A stretch of DNA of 64,000 bases. Origin: Methanothermococcus okinawensis IH1. GTDB taxonomy: Archaea; AGJL01; Methanococci; Methanococcales; Methanococcaceae. The position numbers and the translations under genes were made by a program. Positions 36,457 through 50,614 of the stretch are shown here, one piece after another (the first letter of the stretch is position 1; every line of letters starts with the position of its first letter). A model generated the notes under the pieces. The model was not told the origin of the DNA and made no database searches. It saw only the letters and a program-made list of their open reading frames with translations. The DNA lies in assembly GCF_000179575.2 (NCBI RefSeq), contig NC_015636.1:721495-785494 (forward strand), in the 5' to 3' direction.

Positions 36457-37542
36457 TTATTTTTTCTCTTTCTTTTCTTTTTTGCTATTCTGATATTTAT
36501 TTATATTATAACACAGATAATCCAAGGGATGAATTATTACAGGTTTTCCATTTTTATTTTTCATTCTGCATATATCATCTGGTTTGCAGTAATAACTAAG
36601 CCCTTTTCCGCCATCCTCTTTCCAATTTTTGCAGTATTCGCAATGGGTAATGTGGTTTGCTACCTTGTATCCTATGTTATGGCTTATATAGTATTTTGTT
36701 TTATCTGCATCAAAATCCCCTACTGTGTTAAACATTGCAACAATTTCATTTAAAAAGTCCTCTATTTCATTGTCCTTTGCAATATCCAATGCACCAATAT
36801 TTACCAATTCTCCATTTTCAATAGGTCTTAAATTTGGATTGAATTTTGCACAGAACCAATAAACTACAAAACTTCTTCTTGCATAATGGGATGGAGAACC
36901 TCCACTTAGTATATCTTCCAATATGCCTCTAATACATGGTGGATGCCATTCCTTTGGTATATCTCCCTTAAATCCTGATATTTTTATTCCTTCGGCTATT
37001 CCTTCAAATTTAACGATACTTCCTATAAAGGTTATAATATCTTTTATTTTTTCGTTATTTTTTACTTCCTTTGGGAGCTCATATGATTTTATTCTTTCAA
37101 CCATCTCTTTAAGTTTTACCCTTATGAGCTCTATGGCATAGGTTTTTTTTACACGGTATATATTTACAAATCCCTTATCCAAATCCATTCTTTCGAGATG
37201 TAGGTCATTGTTTCGGGATAGTGATGCAGTATCTATAAATTCCCATATAGAAATTTCATTTGGTAATTTGTTCATAACATCTTTATAGTTTTTTTCAGCA
37301 TATTTCTTAATATATAAATTGTAATATTTCGTATTTGCTATAATTATAAGTGTTAAATAATTGATTAATATATTTTTAAATTCCTTATCTATGCCGATAT
37401 ATGCATTTAAAAGTTCGTGATATGAATCGTCATCTTTAAATATGTATTTTAAAAAGTATTTAATTAATTTTATGTTATGATTATCGGTAATTTCATCAAA
37501 AAAGTCTAAATCCTTTATTTTATTAAGATTTTCCCAAAACAT
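36457..37542 (-). CDS. priL: DNA primase large subunit PriL
   Basis: A 361-residue PriL, the regulatory iron-sulfur subunit of archaeal primase. The C-terminal domain holds the four conserved Cys that bind 4Fe-4S: C in HPPCIRGILEDILSGGSPSHYARRS, CEYCKNW (two nearby Cys, one a ligand), YYCKPDDIC and the following Cys near the end. The N-terminal half is helical (IKLIKYFLKYIFKDDDSYHELLNAYIGI). The start ATG follows GGTGTAGT. It precedes the PolD DP1 gene on the same strand, separated by 260 bp of A+T-rich DNA. Confidence 0.9.
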   Translation of the reverse strand: MFWENLNKIKDLDFFDEITDNHNIKLIKYFLKYIFKDDDSYHELLNAYIGIDKEFKNILINYLTLIIIANTKYYNLYIKKYAEKNYKDVMNKLPNEISIWEFIDTASLSRNNDLHLERMDLDKGFVNIYRVKKTYAIELIRVKLKEMVERIKSYELPKEVKNNEKIKDIITFIGSIVKFEGIAEGIKISGFKGDIPKEWHPPCIRGILEDILSGGSPSHYARRSFVVYWFCAKFNPNLRPIENGELVNIGALDIAKDNEIEDFLNEIVAMFNTVGDFDADKTKYYISHNIGYKVANHITHCEYCKNWKEDGGKGLSYYCKPDDICRMKNKNGKPVIIHPLDYLCYNINKYQNSKKEKKEKK

Positions 37543-37699
37543 AAATACTACACCAAATGAATAATATTATTATATAATTTATATTTTATAACTATTTATA
37601 ATTTAATTTTATAAGTTTATAATAATCTATTAAAATTCAATAATTTTTTATTTATTGTTTATTTCTTATTTTTTATTTATGAAGATTACGGTGATATTT

Positions 37700-39163
37700 A
37701 TGAACAATAATATTTTAAGAAGGGGAAGACTTGGGAGCTCCGTAAAAGAGGATGTAATGCTATATACAACAAGTCTAAATTTCGATAAAGAGATATTTGA
37801 AAGCGATATACTTTGTGATATTGCCCATACAAAGATGTTAATGGAAAAAAACATTGTTTCAGAAGAGGATGGAAAAGAAATAATAAAAGAATTAATAAAT
37901 ATATTTAAAAATGGAATGGAATCTTTGAATTTAGACCCTTCTCTCGATGATATACATATGGTGATTGAAAGTGAGCTCATAAAAAAACTTGGGGAAGATA
38001 TTGCAGGAAGAATGCATACAGGAAGAAGTAGAAATGATGAGGTTGCAACAGATTTAAGAATGGCACTTAGAGAAAAGATACTTCAAATATTAAAACAACT
38101 AATAAATATGGAGAAAAATATTTTAAATCTTGCAATGGAACATAAGGAGACGCTTACAATAGGATACACCCATTTACAACATGCACAACCTACAACCTAT
38201 GCACATCATCTTTTAAGCTATGTTTCAGCAATAGAAAGGGATATTTTAAGGTTATTGGATGCATACAAAAGAATAAACATTTCACCACTTGGATGCGGTG
38301 CAATGGCAACAACAGGTTTTGATATAGATAGGAAAAGAACAATGGAACTTTTGGGATTTGATGCCCTTATAGAAAATTCAATGGATGGGGTTTCTTCAAG
38401 GGATTTTATAGTGGAAACAATGTCTAACCTATCAATATTGGGAATAAATCTGTCAAAAATTTGTGAAGAATTGGTGCTTTTTTCAACCTATGAATTTGGA
38501 ACTATAACCTTGGCAAATGAATATACTTCAACCTCATCAATAATGCCTCAAAAAAAGAATCCAGATGTGGCAGAGATTGCAAGGGCAAAGTTATCAACCT
38601 TAAACGGAAATTTAGTTAGTGTTTTAACCATATTGAAGGCACTTCCAAATACTTACAATAGGGATTTACAGGAAATAAGTCCTCATTTATGGAAAAGCGT
38701 TTATACAGTAAGTGATACGATAAACATAATCGATGGAATGATTTCAACATTGAAGGTAAATACTGATAGAATGAAAGAACTTGCAGAGAAGAATTATTCC
38801 ACAGCAACGGAGCTCGCAGATACTCTTGTTAGAGAGTGCGGTATTCCATTTAGAACAGCCCATGGAATTGTTGGAGAGGTTGTAAGGATAGCTATTGAAA
38901 GGAATAAAAATATGGATGAAGTAATTGATGAGGTTTTGAATAGGTATGGTTTAGAGCTCGATAAATCCATGATAGAAAAGGCACTTAATCCTATGGAAAA
39001 TGTAAAAATGAGAAAGGTTATTGGAGGTCCAGCTCCTGAGGAAGTTGAAAGAGCTATATATTCCTACAAAGAAAGGGTATCCAATTATGAGAACGAGATA
39101 AATGAAAAAATTGAAAAAATTGAAAGGGTTAAAAAAGAATTATTAAGTATATTTAATGAATAA
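37700..39163 (+). CDS. argH: Argininosuccinate lyase
   Basis: A 487-residue fumarase/aspartase-superfamily lyase that cleaves argininosuccinate to arginine and fumarate. Signatures: GRMHTGRSRNDEVATDLRM near 108, HLQHAQPTTYAHHLLSY near 157 and the mobile-loop TSSIMPQKKNPDVAE near 277. An upstream in-frame ATG (37655) exists, but GGTGATATTT precedes the ATG at 37700 and gives the usual N-terminus NNNILRRGRLGSSVKEDV. It is divergent from priL with about 157 bp between. Confidence 0.95.
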   Translation: MNNNILRRGRLGSSVKEDVMLYTTSLNFDKEIFESDILCDIAHTKMLMEKNIVSEEDGKEIIKELINIFKNGMESLNLDPSLDDIHMVIESELIKKLGEDIAGRMHTGRSRNDEVATDLRMALREKILQILKQLINMEKNILNLAMEHKETLTIGYTHLQHAQPTTYAHHLLSYVSAIERDILRLLDAYKRINISPLGCGAMATTGFDIDRKRTMELLGFDALIENSMDGVSSRDFIVETMSNLSILGINLSKICEELVLFSTYEFGTITLANEYTSTSSIMPQKKNPDVAEIARAKLSTLNGNLVSVLTILKALPNTYNRDLQEISPHLWKSVYTVSDTINIIDGMISTLKVNTDRMKELAEKNYSTATELADTLVRECGIPFRTAHGIVGEVVRIAIERNKNMDEVIDEVLNRYGLELDKSMIEKALNPMENVKMRKVIGGPAPEEVERAIYSYKERVSNYENEINEKIEKIERVKKELLSIFNE

Positions 39164-39298
39164 TAATGGTGTAATTCCATCATCATTAATTATATCATTA
39201 AAATAAAAAATTAAATTTATATTTTTAATTAATTTTTATTTATTATCTATTATATTTATTCTCATTATTATTTCCATATTTTTATTTTATTTAATACA

Positions 39299-40366
39299 TT
39301 ATATTCTTGAATTGATAATGGCATTAATTATATAATCATCAGTTAGTCTTTTGGCATCTTTTGAACAGAAGTCTATTCTTAATGTTTTGCTTGCACCGGG
39401 CATTCCTGCTGCGGTGATTGTAATTATTCCATAGTTTTCAAGCATTTTCAAAGCAACATTGATATATTCCTCTTCTGAAAGATTTTTTATAATAAATCCA
39501 GTGGGGGTTTTTTCACATTCAAAACCTGCATTAATTAATGGGCTTAAATCAATATTTTCTGTTCTTTTTAAAGCCTCTTTTAAATTGTCCAATTTGAAGC
39601 TTTTTAATGCATTTACCATAGCTGCTAAAATGGGTGCCTGAGCCTCTAAGCCAAATTTTAAACCTTCGTTATATATTTTATCAACTAAATCCTTTTTTCC
39701 ACACAACAAACCAGCCCTTGGACCATCCATTAATTTATCGGTGCTTGTAACCGCTAAATCAGCATTAATTTTAAGTGCTGGGGGCTGATTGTATAATAAT
39801 CTCAATCTTGCACCTGAGGCGTCGTCTATAAATACAATGCTATTTTTTTCATTACATGAGTTTATTATTTTCTTTAAATTTTCTAACTCTACGATTTTAT
39901 GGTCCATCGTAGCTCCTGTAATAATAGTTAAGGTTTTTTCATTTATTCTATTTAATATTTCATCCACATTATCGCTTTCAAAGTAATAGAGGTTAAATAT
40001 TTTGCAACTTCTTGGAATTGATGGATGAGATGGTTTTTTTGGAACATAATGAATTACATTAGTTATATCATTTGATAAAGCCATTATTGTGGAGAAAATT
40101 GCCGCAGATGTTCTGTTAAATCCCACAGCCTTATGAATTGAAGGAGCTCCTCCAAAGTGTAAAACTCCTACTTCATTTAATTTTTCTGAAAATATGGCTG
40201 GACCAACATAAGTTTCTAATAATTCCAAATCTGTTTTGTGAATAATAAATCCTCCTGCAATACCTGTTAAATCATATAAATATTCCCGTCCCTTTTCTTT
40301 TATTATGTCACGGATTATTTTTCTGGCTTTTTCCAATCTATTTAATTCAGATGTATTATTGTTCAT
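39299..40366 (-). CDS. SelA-like PLP enzyme (MJ0158 family)
   Basis: A 355-residue fold-type I PLP protein of the archaeal SelA-related group (MJ0158 family). It has [22 protein letters not shown] near 75, the acidic PLP-ring contact in [15 protein letters not shown] near 186 and the Schiff-base Lys in [20 protein letters not shown] near 218. The related M. jannaschii protein was reported not to behave as selenocysteine synthase; the substrate remains unclear to me. The ATG at 40366 is 4 nt after GGTGAT; the upstream ATG at 40387 lacks one. Confidence 0.8.
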   Translation of the reverse strand: MNNNTSELNRLEKARKIIRDIIKEKGREYLYDLTGIAGGFIIHKTDLELLETYVGPAIFSEKLNEVGVLHFGGAPSIHKAVGFNRTSAAIFSTIMALSNDITNVIHYVPKKPSHPSIPRSCKIFNLYYFESDNVDEILNRINEKTLTIITGATMDHKIVELENLKKIINSCNEKNSIVFIDDASGARLRLLYNQPPALKINADLAVTSTDKLMDGPRAGLLCGKKDLVDKIYNEGLKFGLEAQAPILAAMVNALKSFKLDNLKEALKRTENIDLSPLINAGFECEKTPTGFIIKNLSEEEYINVALKMLENYGIITITAAGMPGASKTLRIDFCSKDAKRLTDDYIINAIINSRI

Positions 40367-40533
40367 AACATCACCAACGTATATCATTTAATTATATAAT
40401 GTAATATAATATAATTGCACTGAAAATTTAACATAGTAAAATTAATATAAAAATAAATTAAAAATATTAATAATTTTATAAAAAAATTTTGATAATATAT
40501 TGTAAAATAAAAAATATAATAAAAATGATTATA

Positions 40534-40815
40534 TTAACCTGCACCACAGGCATCTATGTTTGTATCAACGCCAGATATTTCTTCTCTTTTGAGTAGGTCT
40601 TCTACTTCTTCTTCATTAATTTCTTTTTCTTCTTTTTTCTCTTTAAATTCTATGATTTCTAATGTATGTGGTTTATACATCAAATCATTGTCTAATAAGA
40701 CCCACTCCGTGTCATCTTCTTTTTTTATGTCTTTGACAATACCCTTGGTTCCAGTGTTAATATATTTTACATAAGAACCTACTGTAATCTCTTTATGGTT
40801 TATGTCAAGTGCCAT
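40534..40815 (-). CDS. DUF2098-like methanogen protein
   Basis: A 93-residue protein with a small beta-barrel-like N-terminal domain (ITVGSYVKYINTGTKGIVKDIKKEDDTEWVLLDNDLMYKPHTLEII), then an acidic Lys/Glu-rich helix and a tail ending NIDACGAG. It matches the DUF2098 family of methanogens as I remember it; function unknown. The ATG follows GGTGATATT. It lies just upstream of, and is divergently transcribed from, the rRNA operon. Confidence 0.7.
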   Translation of the reverse strand: MALDINHKEITVGSYVKYINTGTKGIVKDIKKEDDTEWVLLDNDLMYKPHTLEIIEFKEKKEEKEINEEEVEDLLKREEISGVDTNIDACGAG

Positions 40816-40894
40816 AATATCACCAATTCTAAATAAACTAAATAATATATTATAATTTAAATAATAAATAATATTGTTCCAAACCTAAAAACAA

Positions 40895-40925
40895 TACATT
40901 ATCCAAACCACCATCATATTATGCA
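40895..40925 (+). promoter_or_regulatory. Putative rRNA operon promoter
   Basis: A TATA-like box (TACATTAT, 40895-40902) lies about 25 bp before ATGCA at 40921-40925, matching the methanococcal box A/box B arrangement in which transcription of stable RNA starts within the ATGC-like initiator. The assignment is by pattern only. Confidence 0.45.
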
Positions 40926-40979
40926 GTCAATGATAGCCTGAGAAAAGATAGAAAAATATAGGAGCTCAGGTTTGATGTA

Positions 40980-41012
40980 AGCCCGCAACCAAGTGATACT
41001 TAGTAACGACCT
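40980..41012 (+). other. 16S rRNA processing stem, 5' strand
   Basis: This 33-nt strand pairs almost completely with 42554-42586 (AGCCCGCAACCA... and ...TTAGTAACGACCT against GGTCGTTACTAA... and ...TGGTTGCGGGCT), bracketing the 16S gene. Unpaired bases in the middle of both strands form the bulge-helix-bulge that the archaeal splicing endonuclease cuts. Confidence 0.85.
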
Positions 41013-41074
41013 AGTCAATTCCAAAACTTTTTGACCGACTCCAAAGAGTGTTTGCTAAGCTATGCTTAGCAAAT

Positions 41075-42546
<1,472 letters not shown>

Positions 42547-42553
42547 GAAAAAA

Positions 42554-42586
42554 AGGTCGTTACTAAGCACTAAATGGTTGCGGGCT
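42554..42586 (+). other. 16S rRNA processing stem, 3' strand
   Basis: Complement of the strand at 40980-41012, located just after the 16S 3' end and before tRNA-Ala; together they form the long pre-16S processing helix. Confidence 0.85.
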
Positions 42587-42593
42587 GAGGACT

Positions 42594-42666
<73 letters not shown>

Positions 42667-42727
42667 TAGCGAGGTTCATAATCCATAGGGTTATGAACTG
42701 AAAACCTGATTTTAGATGATGGTTTGT

Positions 42728-42767
42728 ATAAGCCTCTGTATCTGGTGATATCCAAGTATCCTATATA
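42728..42767 (+). other. 23S rRNA processing stem, 5' strand
   Basis: Pairs with 45730-45769 (ATAAGCC..., CCAAGTATCCTATATA against TATTTAGGATACTTGG ... GGCTTAT). The mispaired middle provides the bulge-helix-bulge cleavage site for pre-23S maturation. Confidence 0.8.
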
Positions 42768-45729
<2,962 letters not shown>

Positions 45730-45769
45730 TATTTAGGATACTTGGACACTTAAAGATATGGGGGCTTAT
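45730..45769 (+). other. 23S rRNA processing stem, 3' strand
   Basis: Complementary to 42728-42767. After it the sequence becomes A+T-rich down to the convergent cdhC end at 46019; I see no 5S rRNA or tRNA there. Confidence 0.8.
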
Positions 45770-46018
45770 GCGTTTGGAAATTATATTTTTTTAAATATAT
45801 AATCCATGTATCTAAATATAATAATATAATGTTTATAAAATCTATAAAGTTTGTAAATTTTGCTATTTTTTTCATGTTTAATTTTATTTTAAAAACTCTT
45901 TAATGAAATGTTAAAATTTGTTCAGCAACATTATGCTATACATGCTATTTTAAAAATATTAAAAATACTAAAAGAAAAAAGTATAAAATAGAGGATAAAA
46001 AGGAAAGAAGATAAATCA

Positions 46019-47434
46019 TTATTTTTTCTTAGATTTTTTATCTTCTCTCATTATTATTATCTTTTCAGCTTTTATAGTTGCATTTTTTAAGATTATTTTT
46101 ACATTTGATGGTAGCCCACCAAATCCAGCAGGCATTGTCATGGTAGGGAGTGATATTCCAGTTTCTTCACTTTCATAGGATTCTTCTCCTTCAACTTCTT
46201 CTTTATCCATTACAATTTCTTCTTCCACAGCTCCCCAGTTCTCAACAACAGGATGGTTTTTATTTTTTAAGAATTCCTGTAATTCACCTATATTTGAGAC
46301 ATCTTCTTCTGTTGCTATCTTATCAACCATTTCTTCTAAAATTCCATCTTTTACTTTTTCTTTTAATTCCCTGGGTAGCCAAACTACCCTTTTCCAACCT
46401 CCATCGGCCTGAAAGAATTTAGGCGATTTCATGTAGGCTACACTTATACCACAAAATCCTTCAACCTGCCTTCCACCACTGCACTGCCCAGCAAGTGCTG
46501 AAAATGGTACCCCTATTGGAGTTTCTCCTTTATAACTCCTATCAACTATTCCAAATCCATCAACTTCTGGAATATAAAATGTAATAGCCTCAAAACAGCC
46601 ACATGATGTAGAAGGTCTATCCATAACACTGTGTAATGTTATCTCCTTGATAGCACCTCCGGACTTTTCATAAACTACTTCATTCACATTATCATATATC
46701 CCCTTAATTTCATCTAAACAATTTCCTTTTGGAATTTCAAATATTGGTCCCTCAGGGTCTATTTTAGCCGCAGCTCTTGCATCGAAATAATTTATACCAC
46801 CACACAATGCAGGTTTATCGGGTGTAATTACGCATACATGCGTTGGAGCAAAACTCTGACACATGATACAACCGTAGAATGTATCAACATCCTCCTCATG
46901 TAAGTTTTTTGTTTTTTCGTCTCTTTTATTATATATTTCTCTTGCTTTTTCCAATTCTTCCTTAACTACATCTGGTTCAGTTATTAGCCTAACATCCACA
47001 TGTTTTATGAATGGGAATTCTGCCTTATATATATCTTGAATTACCTTACCGATATGTTTTAATCTTAATCCTTTATTGTAAGCATCTTTATTTATTCTAA
47101 TCCAAACACTATCTCTTTGATTTAAATGCATAACTCCTTCTATGTAGTTAAATATTTCATGAACCCTTCTTTCCAATACTCCTTCCAAATCTTCTTCTAA
47201 GGAGTCACCGCTAACATTTATTATTACTGCAAATGGTGTTCTACTGCCTTCCTCCATTTCATCAATATCCTTTCCGATAACTTCAATTTTGTCCGATGCA
47301 CCATCTACAACCTTAACCAATTCAAATCCATAAGATTTCGGTCCAGCCAATTCCACTTGCATATCTGGACCTCTAACTCTTTCTCCTTCATTCATTGGAC
47401 CTACTGAAACAGGAATTTCAATATTTTCAGCCAT
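46019..47434 (-). CDS. cdhC: CODH/ACS beta subunit CdhC (acetyl-CoA synthase, short archaeal form)
   Basis: A 471-residue acetyl-CoA synthase subunit of the archaeal ACDS complex. It carries the Ni-Fe-S A-cluster and makes acetyl-CoA from CO, a methyl group and CoA. A-cluster Cys are seen in YGCIMCQSFAPTHVC (near 188), ALCGGINYFDARAAAKIDPEGPIFE and TSCGCFEAITFYIPEVDGFG (near 278). It lacks the N-terminal CODH-contact domain of bacterial enzymes, as usual in archaea, and starts directly at NIEIPVSVGPMNEGERVRGPDMQVEL. It has its own promoter region containing the 27-bp element shared with cdhA. The adjacent acsB is a longer paralogue. The ATG follows GGTGAAAAG. Confidence 0.93.
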   Translation of the reverse strand: MAENIEIPVSVGPMNEGERVRGPDMQVELAGPKSYGFELVKVVDGASDKIEVIGKDIDEMEEGSRTPFAVIINVSGDSLEEDLEGVLERRVHEIFNYIEGVMHLNQRDSVWIRINKDAYNKGLRLKHIGKVIQDIYKAEFPFIKHVDVRLITEPDVVKEELEKAREIYNKRDEKTKNLHEEDVDTFYGCIMCQSFAPTHVCVITPDKPALCGGINYFDARAAAKIDPEGPIFEIPKGNCLDEIKGIYDNVNEVVYEKSGGAIKEITLHSVMDRPSTSCGCFEAITFYIPEVDGFGIVDRSYKGETPIGVPFSALAGQCSGGRQVEGFCGISVAYMKSPKFFQADGGWKRVVWLPRELKEKVKDGILEEMVDKIATEEDVSNIGELQEFLKNKNHPVVENWGAVEEEIVMDKEEVEGEESYESEETGISLPTMTMPAGFGGLPSNVKIILKNATIKAEKIIIMREDKKSKKK

Positions 47435-47461
47435 CTTTTCACCATTACCAATATAATACTA

Positions 47462-47488
47462 AATTATCATTATTAATCATTATAATTT
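47462..47488 (-). promoter_or_regulatory. CODH/ACS shared element, copy upstream of cdhC
   Basis: A 27-bp sequence identical to 53552-53578. On the plus strand it contains two 10-bp units, ATCATTATTA and ATCATTATAA, in tandem. On the minus strand it lies 19 bp downstream of a TATA box (GGTATATATA, 47516-47507) and so overlaps the expected transcription start, a position suited to a repressor or a start-site element. It is 28 bp before the cdhC ATG. Confidence 0.6.
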
Positions 47489-47657
47489 GAATATTTAATA
47501 ACTAAATATATATACCTTATTGTGAAAAAAATTAAAAATTGTATTACTCAATAAAATAAAAGTTAAAAAAGCTAAATAACTTAAATAATATCAATTGAAC
47601 TGATTAATATTTAATAATAAAATTTAATAATATTAATACTAAAATTTATTTATATTT

Positions 47658-49918
47658 TTATATTTTTTTAGATTTGGTTTTTAAATCTTCTCTTGTAATT
47701 ACCAATTCCTCCGCTTTTATAACTACATTTTTTAATATTATCTTCATATTAGATGGCAAACCGCCAAACCCAGCAGGTAGGCTTATTGTAGGAACAGTTA
47801 ATTCGGTTTTAGATTTTGATATATCAACAGGTTTTTCTTCTGTTTCTATTTTATCTTCAATTTTATCATGTTCTTCAAGTTTCTCTATTACTGGATGTTT
47901 TTTATCCATTAGGTATTTTTTTAACTCCTCAGTATTTGAAATATCCTTTTCTGTTGCTATTTTATCCCTTAATTTTTTTGGAATAGCATCCTTAACTTTT
48001 TCTTTTAGTTCTTCTGGAAGCCAGACAATTTTATTCCAGCCCCCATCTCCTTTTAAGAATCTTGGAGACCTCATATATTCAACTGATATACCAACAAATC
48101 CTTCAACCTGTTTTCCACCACTGCATTGTCCGGCAATTGCAGAGAATGGTAGTCCATATGGAGTTTCTCCTTTAAAGTGCCTATGAACTACACCAAAACC
48201 ATCTACCTCAGGAATATAAAAAACAATAGCCTCGAAACAACCACAGGATGTGCATGGTTTTATCATAGCACTGTGAAGGGCAAATTCTTCAACAGCTCCT
48301 CCGGACTTTTCCTGAACAACTTTATTGACACCATCGTATATGCCAAGTTTTTCATCTAAACATTCTCCTTTTGGAACTTCAAATATTGGTCCCTCAGGGT
48401 CTATTTTAGCCGCAGCTCTTGCATCGAAGTAACTTATACTACCACAAAGTGATGGTCTATCCGGTGTAATGATACATACATGCGTTGGAGCAAAACTCTG
48501 ACACATAACACAGCCGTAGAATGTATCAACATCATCTTCACTTAATGCCCGAGCTCTTGCATCTCTTTCTTTGTATCTACTTTGTGCCATTTCAATAGCT
48601 TCTTTAACCTTTTCAGGTTCGGTGATAAGTTTAACATTGCAGTTTTCGATTATTGGGAAACTCTCTTTAAATAGATTTATTAAAACTTCTCCAATATGTC
48701 TTAACCTTAGTCCTTTATTGTATGCATCTTTATTAATTCTAATCCAAACTTGGTCTCTCTGGTTTAAGTGCATAACACCTTCTATATAGTTTAAAAATTC
48801 ATGCACTCTTCGTTCTAAAACTCCTTCAATATCGCTTTCAAGACCTTTTCCACTTATTTCAATGACTATTGCAAATGGTATTCTACTTCCTTCTTCTATT
48901 CCATCAATATCATTACCTATAATTTCAACACCATTTTTGGCATTTTCATTAACAAGAACAATTTCACAACCATAAGATTTCGGTCCAGCCAATTCCACCT
49001 GCATATCTGGACCTCTAACTCTTTCTCCTTCATTCATTGGTCCTACTGATACTGGGATATCGATTTCTGCAACTTTTACTTCGACTCCTTTCATTTTCAA
49101 GGCATTTTCTACAATGTCCTCTATATCGGAGCTCTCCAATGAACCTTTTATTTCAGGCACTGGATTATTAGTAATTACAGGAACCCCCGCTTTAATGCAT
49201 CCTGCACCTGCTGCAAGTGTAATATCATCAACAGGCCCTAATGCAACTACAATAGCAGGAACCCTATTTGTGATATATTCAATAATTTCATCCGTTTTAC
49301 CAGGTTCAATGCCACCATATATAAGTGGAACACGAACTGCAAGGTTTGCGGCATGTGCAGCAGATGTAATGCTATCCCCCACTGGAACAAGAAGTTTATC
49401 CAATCCAAACTCTAATTTAGCCTCTTCCATTTCTTTAACAATATCTCCAATAAATAAGCCCAATATATTTCTTTTCTGAATATCTTCAATTAATTTTTTT
49501 AATTTTTCTTTATCTCCTACTTTACCTACAACTACAAGTACAGCAGGAATTTTGCCTTCAACAAGTGGAACACCTAAATCCCTTATAATTTCATCAGGAA
49601 TAAATCCTGTATATGGAGGTTTATATGGCGTTTCATTTTCTGCATATTTTAATGCCTCAATGGCTTCAGCACATAATAATGTTTTAACCCCCACATCAAG
49701 GGCATTATCTAATGTTTCATCTTCGCTGATTTCAAGAGAATTAATTAACCCTTTTAACTGCTCAATATTTTCAATTTTTTTCCCAATAAACCATATATTA
49801 TTGGAAGATTGTAATTTGTTGAAGGATATCCAACATTTTTATTTTCTTTATCAGTTAAAAGTTCCTTAGTTAAATTTAATACTGATTTTCCACCAGATAT
49901 TATATTTTTAACCACCAT
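47658..49918 (-). pseudogene. acsB: Long (bacterial-type) acetyl-CoA synthase beta subunit, frameshifted near the 5' end
   Basis: The frame from 49694 downward encodes 678 residues of acetyl-CoA synthase with all A-cluster motifs (YGCVMCQSFAPTHVC, SLCGSISYFDARAAAK, TSCGCFEAIVFYIPEVDGFG). About 205 residues precede the CdhC-like part and resemble the N-terminal CODH-contact domain of bacterial AcsB. The natural start is the ATG at 49918 (after GGTGAGATA), encoding VVKNIISGGKSVLNLTKELL, but that frame hits a stop after about 55 codons. One extra A in the A7 run (T7 at 49775-49781) would join both frames into 753 residues. It may be a sequencing error, programmed -1 frameshifting on A-AAA-AAA, transcript slippage or a real mutation. 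The rest of the gene shows no decay. Confidence 0.8.
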
Positions 49919-50141
49919 TATCTCACCAATTTCATTTTTATATAGGTATTCATGATTTGGTTATGACACAGCCAATAATTAATACACTTAAATTTCCAAA
50001 AATAATATAAATAATTGTTTAATACATAAAACAAGATAATAATAACATTTAATAAAAAATAAAATAATATAATATTTTTTGTAATAAAATATAATGTAAT
50101 AAAATATAGGACGGATATGGAATAAATATTTAGACATTTAA
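49919..50141. other. Spacer between ferredoxin and acsB genes
   Basis: About 220 bp of A+T-rich DNA inside the otherwise compact CODH/ACS cluster. A hydrophobic 80-codon frame spans it but looks like translated A+T-rich noise. The gap is long enough for a separate promoter for acsB, though I could not single one out. Confidence 0.4.
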
Positions 50142-50597
50142 TTAAATTTCCTGCCTCCATTCTTCGGATATTATTTTTATTAATTTATTTCTTCTATCGT
50201 CTTTTATCATATCAAGACACTCATCACATATTAATTTTAAGGCATTATCCTTACAAGCCTCCACACATGCAGGAGTAATTCTGTCTGTATCTAAACACAA
50301 TGTGCATTTATGTGCTACCTTTTCCTCGATAAATATTGCCCCAATAGGACAGGCAATTTCACACATTCCACATCCTATGCATCTCTCTTTATTTACAATA
50401 GGAATATTTTCTTTTAAATATATGGCATTGACTGGGCAAATGTTCATACAAGGAGCATTTTCACACTGCATACAGAATATTGGAATATTTCCTGCTTTTT
50501 TAACTCTGCTTATACCGTGGATTTCTTTACATTTATTGATACAATCATTACATCCTGTGCATTTTGAAGGGTCAAGAACTATTAGCTTTGGGTTCAT
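50142..50597 (-). CDS. Four-cluster ferredoxin-type electron transfer protein of the CODH/ACS cluster
   Basis: A 151-residue protein of the CooF/HycB type with four iron-sulfur binding segments: CTGCNDCINKCKEI near 15, CMQCENAPCMNICPVNAI near 42, CIGCGMCEIACPIGAI near 73 and CTLCLDTDRITPACVEACKDNAL near 99. Such proteins pass electrons between ferredoxin or hydrogenase and CO dehydrogenase. It lies 17 bp after cdhB and before acsB, so it probably serves the CODH complex. The ATG follows GGTGGTAAA. Confidence 0.85.
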   Translation of the reverse strand: MNPKLIVLDPSKCTGCNDCINKCKEIHGISRVKKAGNIPIFCMQCENAPCMNICPVNAIYLKENIPIVNKERCIGCGMCEIACPIGAIFIEEKVAHKCTLCLDTDRITPACVEACKDNALKLICDECLDMIKDDRRNKLIKIISEEWRQEI

Positions 50598-50614
50598 TTT
50601 ACCACCAATATATT

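Noticed and set aside
49919-50160. Hydrophobic 80-codon frame between acsB and the ferredoxin gene
   Set aside because: Composed almost only of Ile, Tyr, Leu, Phe and Asn as expected from A+T-rich noise, overlapping the true acsB start region and the ferredoxin 3' end, and no convincing start.
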